Assembly: GCA_004525825.1 (NCBI GenBank)
Contig: SPBY01000258.1
Coordinates: 1 to 5,358, forward strand
Origin: Bacteroidia bacterium
Lineage (GTDB): Bacteria; Bacteroidota; Bacteroidia; Bacteroidales; GCA-2748055
DNA length: 5,358 nucleotides
Reading direction: 5' to 3'
This document shows, one piece after another, positions 1 through 5,358 of the stretch. Position numbers and translations under genes: made by a program. Every line of letters starts with the position of its first letter. Within the stretch, counting starts at the first letter, position 1. The notes under the pieces are model-generated. The model was not told the origin of the DNA, searched no databases, and saw only the letters and a program-made list of their open reading frames with translations.

Positions 1-1029
1 TATATCATTGGCGAGATAGGACAAAACCACAATGGTTCTGTGGATATTGCCAAGCTAATCATTGAGTTAGTAACACGTCCTGTCAGGGAGGAGCTTTTTG
101 GAATTGAGCTGAAGCCCATGGATGCCATCAAGTGAACCCGGCGCGACCTGAAAAAGGAGATGACCGCCTCCCAAATGAACAAAGCTTATGAATCGCCGAA
201 TTCATTTGGGAAGACCTATGGGGAACACAGGGCCTGCCTGGAATTGGACGATTCTCAACATCATGAAATCTTTAAGTATGCAAAAAGCAGAGGTCTTGAT
301 GTGGTGGAGACGATTTGTGCCATAGGTGCCTTGAGTTTACTGAAGCAGTTTTATCCCGACTATATCAAAGTTGCCAGCAGGGATCTGACAAATCTGCCTC
401 TGCTGGCCGCCCTGGCAGAAACAAAAGTCCCCATGATTGTATCCACAGGAATGGGTGGAAAGAGTGAACTGGACGAAGCATTGAATGTGATCACCAAATA
501 TCACAGCGAAATTTCAATTCTGCATTGTGTGTCTGAGTATCCCACTCAGCCGAAAAATGCCAACCTGAAGTCGATCTCGTACCTGCTGAAACACTATGGT
601 AAATACACCATCGGATATTCAGATCACACCATTGGACTGAGTGCTCCGGTGGCTGCTGTGGCCATAGGTGCCAAAATTATTGAAAAGCATATCACCATTG
701 ACCGGCAGATGAAAGGTACAGATCATCCCGGATCGCTTGGCCCCGACGGCATTAACCGAATGATCAGGGACATCAGGCTTACAGAAATGTCCATGGGGAA
801 GGAAGATATATTCAGCATCAGCGACATTGAAGAGGCCCGTCGAAAATTAGAACGCTCCATCGCCTCGAAATCAGAAATTAAAAAGGGAAGCATCATTTCC
901 CAGGCAGACCTGCATCTCTTAAGTCCGGGAGACGGAGTAAAATGGATCGACAGGGAAGAGATCATTGGCAAAAAAGCCGCGATAGATATCCCTGAAAATG
1001 AGATTATCTATAAGAACATGGTGAAATAA
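1..1029 (+). pseudogene. neuB: NeuB-family nonulosonic acid (sialic acid/KDN-type) synthase, 5'-partial, interrupted by in-frame TGA
   Basis: The family condenses PEP with ManNAc, or a 6-phosphorylated mannose-type sugar, to give a nine-carbon 2-keto acid in the cytoplasm. Frame 1 is open from the window edge to TAA at 1027-1029 except for TGA at 133-135 (codon 45 from the edge). Both sides belong to one protein: GEIGQNHNG (codons 4-12) is the NeuB first strand, and the TIM barrel continues after the stop with VETICA, KVASRDLTN, STGM, LHCVSEYP, SDHT (His at codon 209) and EKHIT (His at codon 230). These two His match the metal ligands of Neisseria NeuB. A C-terminal SAF/antifreeze-like domain follows (about codons 280-342). 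The total of about 342 codons is near the normal length of about 345, so only a few N-terminal residues are missing. The frame is kept, so the defect is a substitution, not a frameshift. Translation from ATG 160 would lack the first strand and the Lys before the TGA, so it should be inactive. Family assignment is very secure; true pseudogene versus sequence error is open. Confidence 0.82.
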
Positions 1030-1508
1030 TGATAGATATGAAGATTCCAAAATTGGTATTAACTGATATTGACGGGGTCTGGACCGACGGGGGCATGTAC
1101 TATGACCAGACTGGAAATGAATGGCAAAAATTCCATACCTACGACACTGCCGGTGTCCTGATCTGCCACAGAAATGATGTGCCCGTTGGTATTATCTCTG
1201 GCGAGGATACTGAAATTGTACAACGCCGTGCGGAAAAACTGAAGATTGATTATCTTTTTCTCGGGGTAGAAGACAAACTGGCCACTGCCGAGAAGTTGTG
1301 CAGGAAACTCCATATTCAACTGGAAGAGATCGCATACATCGGTGATGATGTGAACGATCTGGAGCTGCTGAAAGCAGCCGGAATTTCTGGAGCGCCTTCC
1401 AGCGCTGTACGTCAGGTTCTTGAGATGGTTGATATCACCACAGAAAAAAAGGGAGGGGAAGGAGCATTCCGGGAATTCATTGAAAAAATCTTCGGTACTG
1501 AATTCTAA
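1029..1508 (+). CDS. HAD-superfamily (C0 type) nonulosonate-9-phosphate phosphatase, KDN-9-P phosphatase-like
   Basis: A 159-residue cytoplasmic phosphatase of the KdsC/NeuA-C-terminal group, expected to dephosphorylate the 9-phosphate product of the adjacent synthase. All HAD motifs are present: nucleophile Asp13 and Asp15 in LTDIDGVWTDGG, Ser57 in ISGED, Lys83 in EDKLATAEK, and Asp106, Asp107 and Asp110 in YIGDDVND. The C-terminal GGEGAFRE segment (142-149) is the substrate-side loop typical of this group. By recall it is strikingly like B. thetaiotaomicron BT1713 throughout, including Glu59 and Lys70, which align with the Glu56/Lys67 specificity pair of KDN-9-P phosphatase; E. coli KdsC has a different sequence there. 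The ATG overlaps the synthase TAA by one base, suggesting coupled translation, with a weak GGTG at 1020-1023. An alternative ATG at 1038 gives an N-terminus the same length as BT1713. The gene is intact even though the synthase is broken. KDO-8-P phosphatase is the main alternative and less likely given the neighbour. Confidence 0.9.
   Translation: MIDMKIPKLVLTDIDGVWTDGGMYYDQTGNEWQKFHTYDTAGVLICHRNDVPVGIISGEDTEIVQRRAEKLKIDYLFLGVEDKLATAEKLCRKLHIQLEEIAYIGDDVNDLELLKAAGISGAPSSAVRQVLEMVDITTEKKGGEGAFREFIEKIFGTEF
1505..1508. other. Overlapping convergent stop codons
   Basis: The plus-strand phosphatase stop TAA (1506-1508) and the minus-strand glycosyltransferase stop TAG (1507-1505) share bases, so the two convergent units have no spacer. 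No hairpin followed by a T-run is visible on either strand nearby; the only pairing seen is two GAATTC sites (1473-1478 and 1500-1505), which is weak. Transcripts from the two sides must therefore end inside each other's coding region, or be ended by Rho. Confidence 0.9.
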
Positions 1509-2926
1509 GACCCTTCTATCGCCTTCATGGCAGTACAAAAACTCCCCCAGGGATCGGACTGGTAGAACCCGATCTTACCCTTGCCAGGAGCTTCCTTCTC
1601 CTGTTTGCTCAGGAGGGATTCCAGGGTTTTGAGCAACTCTTCCCGGCTTCGAACCAGGAAATAGAAAGTATCGTCGACAAACTCTATGATGTTCTCGCTT
1701 AATGCTTCCATGTGATAGAAGAGCGTGGGTACCTTGAAGTAATAAGCCTCCATGAAGACGGTGGAATAGACAGTCATATGAAGATCTGAAATCCGTAGCA
1801 GATCAAGACTATTCAGCTCAGGACTCTCCACCAGGTAGAAATTCGGGTAAGCTTTCAGATCAGCATAGTACTCCGGAGGATCGGATTCCATGGGATGAGG
1901 CTTATAGATAACAAACAGCTCCTCTGGCAGGGATTCAACCAAGAACCCGGCAACTTCCTTCATCTCATTCCGGGTTGTGGTCTGGGAAGAGATCAGTAAG
2001 ATCTTGCGGGCTCCTGCTTCCTTTACCAGTTCACTGTATACCCCGGTATCGAGTTGCGGATTTTCCTCAAGAAAAAGGTTCCCGGTATTGAATATGCTCC
2101 CTGACTTATAAATCACAGAATGCTCCTTAAGCAGATCGCTGTAATACTGACCATAGGCGAAGAAATAGTCCGGTATCAGATCCCGGTTCTCCAGATGCTT
2201 ATAAATGTATCCATAGTGCTGCCGGGAGACCTGACCATGCTGCAGTTCTATGACAGGAATTCCCCTTAGCTTGCACATCTTTACAAGAGCCATCCGGATG
2301 TAGGAATAGGGACTGACCATGAACAGGTATTCCGGATTGCTAAGCCTAAGTATTCTGTCAGCCCATTGGCTGTATAGTCGAAATCGCTTCAGTAGTCTGT
2401 TTAGCTCCTTTTTGTGCACCTGTACCCCAAACCTGTCCAGCTCAGCTTTCATTATTTCCGTTTCTTCGAATCTTCTCCTGGCAAAAAGCGATTTGATAAA
2501 TATCCATATAAAATCCAGATCAGGATAGTAAATATCCTGAGTGGCAATTCCCGAATAGCGTACTGATCTGTCTGAGGGTAACTCCAGCAAAAGCGATTTT
2601 TTCGGAGCCAGCTTCTCCATGATAAAATCACAATAAATGGAGTACGAAATTCCCTCCTTAAAGTATCGCCTCGAACTTGCTGAATCTACAAAAAGGTAAT
2701 CGTAGTGCTTTAAGCGAGCCTGTGAGCTCAGGCGAATTGCATTTCTGAGGACCGATAAAACTGTTCGAATCTTCGCTCTGGTTTTTGCAGCTTCACGGGG
2801 AAATTGTTCGCGATGCTCGCTCAATCTTGAAAGCAGGAGTTCCTGTTTGATCAGAGGGTATACGTAGGTTCCCTGAAAGTAAAAGCTCGCATGAGAAAGG
2901 TTCCGTTCAATGTCTAGAATATTCAT
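1505..2926 (-). CDS. GT-B-fold-like glycosyltransferase of a surface-glycan locus, acceptor and donor unknown
   Basis: A 473-residue protein with no signal peptide or clear membrane segment, so probably cytoplasmic or peripheral. I do not recognise a named family. The C-terminal half has GT-B-type donor-site features: IELQHGQ (226-232), YKPHP (341-345, like the HP motif of polysialyltransferases, KpsS/KpsC-type capsule transferases and CDP-glycerol transferases), and a Ser/Thr then Glu segment, SDLHMTVYSTVFMEAYYF (380-397), with Glu393, where nucleotide-sugar enzymes usually bind the donor. The N-terminal 200 residues are basic and helical with no motif I can name. Beside a nonulosonate synthase and a flippase, it plausibly adds a sugar, perhaps the nonulosonic acid itself, to the glycan; that is inference. 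The ATG lies 15 bases after the flippase stop and in the same frame. An AAGGA sits only one base before it, too close for a normal Shine-Dalgarno, but no other good start exists nearby. It ends in TAG, overlapping the phosphatase stop on the other strand. Confidence 0.72.
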   Translation of the reverse strand: MNILDIERNLSHASFYFQGTYVYPLIKQELLLSRLSEHREQFPREAAKTRAKIRTVLSVLRNAIRLSSQARLKHYDYLFVDSASSRRYFKEGISYSIYCDFIMEKLAPKKSLLLELPSDRSVRYSGIATQDIYYPDLDFIWIFIKSLFARRRFEETEIMKAELDRFGVQVHKKELNRLLKRFRLYSQWADRILRLSNPEYLFMVSPYSYIRMALVKMCKLRGIPVIELQHGQVSRQHYGYIYKHLENRDLIPDYFFAYGQYYSDLLKEHSVIYKSGSIFNTGNLFLEENPQLDTGVYSELVKEAGARKILLISSQTTTRNEMKEVAGFLVESLPEELFVIYKPHPMESDPPEYYADLKAYPNFYLVESPELNSLDLLRISDLHMTVYSTVFMEAYYFKVPTLFYHMEALSENIIEFVDDTFYFLVRSREELLKTLESLLSKQEKEAPGKGKIGFYQSDPWGSFCTAMKAIEGS

Positions 2927-2941
2927 ATCCTTGAAAACGAT

Positions 2942-4426
2942 CTATTTTCCCAGGTACTGGATCCTGGTTTTTCTATAGATATCCAGGAGATTGAGGAGCT
3001 CAGACTTCTTGAAGAACCTGAACAGAAACAGGAGCGCTACCGGCAGGAGCGTCAACAAAAGTTTTATTCCCATTTCCAGGTACATCCGGTGGATGGAAAT
3101 TGATTCCAACAAGCGGAAACAGAGATAGGACAATCCGACAGAAACAAAAAGCAGCACAATTCTCCTGTACTCATATTTCATATGAAATGCCTTCTGGGCT
3201 GCAAAAAATCCGAGCACTACCATGTAGAGATTGGTTATCAAATGCGCATAGGCGGCTCCGATGATCCCGTAAATTCTGATTAAAATGATGTTGGCCACAA
3301 TGTTGATTACCGCCGAAGATATGGTTAACAAAGGCAGGAGCCTGACTTGCTTTTTATTTACCATGATGCAGTTGGCGAGCACAAAATAAATGGCATTCAG
3401 TCCAAAACTCACAATGATCACAGGTACGATGGCAATGGATCCCATGTATTTTTCATTGGCCAGCAGCAGGACAATATTCTCGTTGAACACAATGAGGAAG
3501 AAGGAAAAAACAAGGACCAGTAGCGTATAGTAAGTGGTCAACTGGGAAAATACTTTTTTGGCATTGCTTTCATCCTGTGTGGCCATCTTTATAAACAGCG
3601 GACCCCACGATTGATTGATGGAGATGGCCACCAGGCTGATGATGGAACCGATTAAAAAGCCCATGTTATATACACCAGTAGCATCTAATCCTTCCGATTT
3701 GTTGATGATCTGCTGCGCTGCAATTCTGATAATAATAGCACTCAGCATGTGCGGGACAATGGGCAGGGCGTAGCCCAGCATATTCTTTATCAGGGTAAAA
3801 TCGAGCTTAAACCTGGCTTCCCGCAAAAGCAGGATTATGCAGATAATAAAGAACCCCAATGTTACATAAAACTCCCCCAGAACCTTGCCCAGCGCCCCCT
3901 GCTTATAACGGACCACCAGGATAATGGTCAGTACAATAACCAGGGTGAACCTGATTACACTGAGAATGCCGTAATTAATAGATTTCCTCTTGGTCCTGTA
4001 CACATTGAGAAGGATCTCATAGTAGATGGAAAAATAGGCTATCAGCAGAGCATATCGAAAAAAGGGTACATAGGGAATGCCCGGGAAGAGCCCCTCCAGG
4101 AAAGATTGTCCAAACAAAAGAAGGACGGCAAAAAAAGCAGTTCCGATGATGAAGCTGGTAATCAAGGTATTCCCCAGAAGCTTCCTATGAAAGTCGCTAT
4201 CGGTCTGGTCGAAATAAAAGCGCGTATAACTGGACCGAAGTCCGAAACTGAACAGGACCACGAAGGTGGCAATAAAAGGAGTAATGATGGACAGAATTCC
4301 ATAGTCCGAAACTGTCAGAAACCGTGCATAAATGGGGATCAGAATCAGTCCGATGGTCTTATTGAGCACATTGGAGATGGTATAGATAATACCATGTGCC
4401 CCAATTTCTTTAATGTATTGCCTCAT
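2942..4426 (-). CDS. Wzx-like polysaccharide flippase, MOP superfamily
   Basis: A 494-residue polytopic inner-membrane protein of the polysaccharide transport (PST/RfbX) branch of the MOP superfamily, expected to flip undecaprenyl-linked oligosaccharide to the periplasmic face. By eye there are about 14 hydrophobic helices, at roughly 12-36, 42-62, 86-108, 120-142, 155-173, 186-202, 215-238, 250-272, 296-318, 329-352, 363-385, 387-412, 421-440 and 451-471. The N-terminus has the family signature, a helix followed by IPIYARFLTVSDYGIL (30-45), and the loop RSSYTRFYFD (64-73) is also characteristic. Length is normal for Wzx (about 420-500). Flippase sequences diverge too much to show the substrate. 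It is first in a two-gene minus-strand unit with the glycosyltransferase, and is transcribed away from the deacetylase across a 71-base gap. The ATG at 4426 is the natural start, just before the first amphipathic segment. It ends in TAG. A long open frame on the opposite strand (3749-4432) is only its shadow. Confidence 0.93.
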   Translation of the reverse strand: MRQYIKEIGAHGIIYTISNVLNKTIGLILIPIYARFLTVSDYGILSIITPFIATFVVLFSFGLRSSYTRFYFDQTDSDFHRKLLGNTLITSFIIGTAFFAVLLLFGQSFLEGLFPGIPYVPFFRYALLIAYFSIYYEILLNVYRTKRKSINYGILSVIRFTLVIVLTIILVVRYKQGALGKVLGEFYVTLGFFIICIILLLREARFKLDFTLIKNMLGYALPIVPHMLSAIIIRIAAQQIINKSEGLDATGVYNMGFLIGSIISLVAISINQSWGPLFIKMATQDESNAKKVFSQLTTYYTLLVLVFSFFLIVFNENIVLLLANEKYMGSIAIVPVIIVSFGLNAIYFVLANCIMVNKKQVRLLPLLTISSAVINIVANIILIRIYGIIGAAYAHLITNLYMVVLGFFAAQKAFHMKYEYRRIVLLFVSVGLSYLCFRLLESISIHRMYLEMGIKLLLTLLPVALLFLFRFFKKSELLNLLDIYRKTRIQYLGK

Positions 4427-4497
4427 GTATGAATTCTGATACTAAGGTATTAACTATCTTTATTCATGATATTGTCCGGCTGGCAAGTTAACGATTA
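4427..4497. promoter_or_regulatory. Divergent intergenic region, probable promoters for flippase and deacetylase genes
   Basis: These 71 bases separate two genes transcribed away from each other, so promoters for both are expected here. Bacteroidota promoters use a -7 box TAnnTTTG and a -33 TTG. On the plus strand TATCTTTA (4455-4462) matches the -7 box except for the last base, with TTCTG (4434-4438) about where a -33 element should be. On the minus strand TACCTTAG (4449-4442) is one mismatch from the -7 box but has no convincing -33 partner. ATAC-TAAG-GTAT (4439-4450) is a short inverted repeat that could bind a regulator. No good Shine-Dalgarno precedes either start. The location is a strong argument; the individual boxes are weak. 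Confidence 0.4.
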
Positions 4498-5358
4498 ATG
4501 ATGAAAGGCATACTGAGCAAATCTCAATTAAACCATGTACTGGAACATCTTAACCATCACCTGGGAGCCAGCGAAGATATCTTCTCCCATATCCTGTATG
4601 GAGAGATCCGGGAAGAGGAAAAACCATGGATCTGCTTCCCCCCCGCCCGGGAATCCCTGGATCTGAAAAAAGTGATCCACATTGAGGAAATCCCGGTGCT
4701 CTATCCGGGAAAAGACAATTTGAAAGAGTTTTACAGCTTCAGGGGCAAGCACCTGGTCTTCCATCACGACCTGCTCAAATCTGCATTTCACCTGCTTTCG
4801 GGATACCAGGAGGTGAATGACCACAGCAGGGACCAGTATGATCGCTTTCCTTACCATGCATCCATTCAACATGCACTGGGCATCATCGATAAACCGGTGG
4901 TGAACTACTACTTCAAAGTCATCCTGGAGGCTTTGGAGGCCTTTGTCAGGCTTAACCAGCTCCCCTTTGAATATCTGCCCGTTTTAAAAAATCCAGTACT
5001 CATGTTGAGTCACGACATCGACCGCATTGGAGGCTACAGTTTTTTTGAAACGGGATTCAGATTCAAACAGCTTCTGGGCCTGGCTCCCTCACCTTTTGAC
5101 CTGGCGGGAAGAATAAAAGATGCATTCACTTCCCTGTTTCACCTTATAAATCCATTCTCTAAGAAAGATCCGTTCTGGACCTTCGCGAACATGCAAGAGT
5201 GGGAATCTGAGAGGAACATTCGGAGTACCTACTTCTTTCTGGAAAAAGAGGAGAACCGGCATGTAAATCCCACCTATCATTTTCACGAGAAGCGCTTCCG
5301 GAAACTGTTCCGGGAACTCTCTTCTGGAGGTCATGAGATCGGGATCCACGGAACCATA
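4498..5358 (+). CDS. Polysaccharide deacetylase family protein with DUF7033-like N-terminal domain, 3'-partial
   Basis: Open to the window edge (287 codons), so the C-terminus is missing. Residues are numbered from the ATG at 4501; a second ATG at 4498 directly precedes it and an in-frame TAA at 4489 bounds the start, so either is possible. The first 165 residues resemble the N-terminal domain found before NodB domains in Bacteroidota (DUF7033 by recall). The carbohydrate esterase 4/NodB part begins with VLMLSHDID (167-174), where Asp172 and Asp174 fit the motif 1 general base and metal ligand, and continues with RSTYFFLEKE (241-250) and GGHEIGIHG (276-284), where His283 fits the first metal-binding His of motif 2. 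About 110 residues separate the two motifs, against roughly 50 in a minimal NodB domain, so an insertion with PFSKKDPFWTF is present. No signal peptide is seen. The likely role is removing N- or O-acetyl groups from a cell-surface glycan or its precursor; the substrate is unknown. Confidence 0.85.
   Translation, partial: MMKGILSKSQLNHVLEHLNHHLGASEDIFSHILYGEIREEEKPWICFPPARESLDLKKVIHIEEIPVLYPGKDNLKEFYSFRGKHLVFHHDLLKSAFHLLSGYQEVNDHSRDQYDRFPYHASIQHALGIIDKPVVNYYFKVILEALEAFVRLNQLPFEYLPVLKNPVLMLSHDIDRIGGYSFFETGFRFKQLLGLAPSPFDLAGRIKDAFTSLFHLINPFSKKDPFWTFANMQEWESERNIRSTYFFLEKEENRHVNPTYHFHEKRFRKLFRELSSGGHEIGIHGTI

Noticed and set aside
160..1029. Independent gene starting at ATG 160 behind an AAGGAG (154-159).
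   Set aside because: The AAGGAG touches the ATG with no spacer, and it is 15 bases from the next ATG (175). The upstream frame is clearly the N-terminus of the same NeuB protein, and a protein starting here would lack essential barrel strands.
1..1029. Genome-wide reassignment of TGA (Trp or Gly code) as the explanation of the interrupted synthase.
   Set aside because: No other gene in the window contains an in-frame TGA, and Trp is written TGG, so a standard bacterial code fits better.
1473..1505. GAATTC pair as a terminator hairpin between the convergent genes.
   Set aside because: The stem is only six pairs, AT-rich, with a loop of about 21 bases and no T-run, and lies inside coding sequence.
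1059..1538. Minus-strand open frame of 159 codons opposite the phosphatase.
   Set aside because: The plus-strand frame has all HAD motifs; the antisense frame has no recognisable feature.
3749..4432. Long plus-strand open frame of 227 codons opposite the flippase.
   Set aside because: Composition is rich in Gly, Gln, Asn and Lys with no recognisable domain, and it lies fully antisense to a clear 14-helix flippase; it is a shadow frame.
4528..4872. Minus-strand open frames at 4528-4872 and 5089-5349.
   Set aside because: Both are antisense to the deacetylase, whose coding frame is open to the window edge and carries NodB motifs.

Overview
The window looks like part of a surface-polysaccharide locus from a member of the Bacteroidota, probably Bacteroidales-like. 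Three things suggest this. The sugar phosphatase closely resembles, from memory, the KDN-9-phosphate phosphatase BT1713 of Bacteroides thetaiotaomicron. Most starts lack well-spaced Shine-Dalgarno sites. The deacetylase has the DUF7033-like layout common in that phylum. Base composition is moderate and similar across the window. No RNA gene, CRISPR array, insertion sequence or tandem repeat was seen.

Layout. (1) Positions 1-1029, plus strand: a nonulosonic (sialic-acid-type) acid synthase of the NeuB family. It is cut at its 5' end by the window edge and interrupted by one in-frame TGA at 133-135. (2) 1029-1508, plus strand: a HAD phosphatase whose start overlaps the synthase stop by one base. 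(3) 1505-2926, minus strand: a GT-B-like glycosyltransferase that converges on the phosphatase, the two stop codons overlapping by 4 bases. (4) 2942-4426, minus strand: a Wzx/MOP-type flippase with about 14 membrane segments, 15 bases upstream of the glycosyltransferase and presumably co-transcribed with it. (5) 4427-4497: a 71-base divergent intergenic region, the only substantial non-coding stretch. (6) 4498-5358, plus strand: the N-terminal 287 codons of a polysaccharide deacetylase that runs off the window.

How the parts fit together (inference). The synthase condenses PEP with a phosphorylated six-carbon sugar to give a nine-carbon sugar 9-phosphate. The phosphatase removes the phosphate. 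A CMP-transferase, expected outside the window, would activate the product. The glycosyltransferase could build the glycan, the flippase would move the lipid-linked unit across the inner membrane, and the deacetylase could trim acetyl groups. Residue details (phosphatase Glu59/Lys70 and Ser in place of the NeuB SAF-domain Arg) lean toward KDN rather than N-acetylneuraminate. The in-frame TGA is the most puzzling point: no other gene here has one, so a recoded genome is unlikely, and a nonsense mutation or sequence error is more likely.
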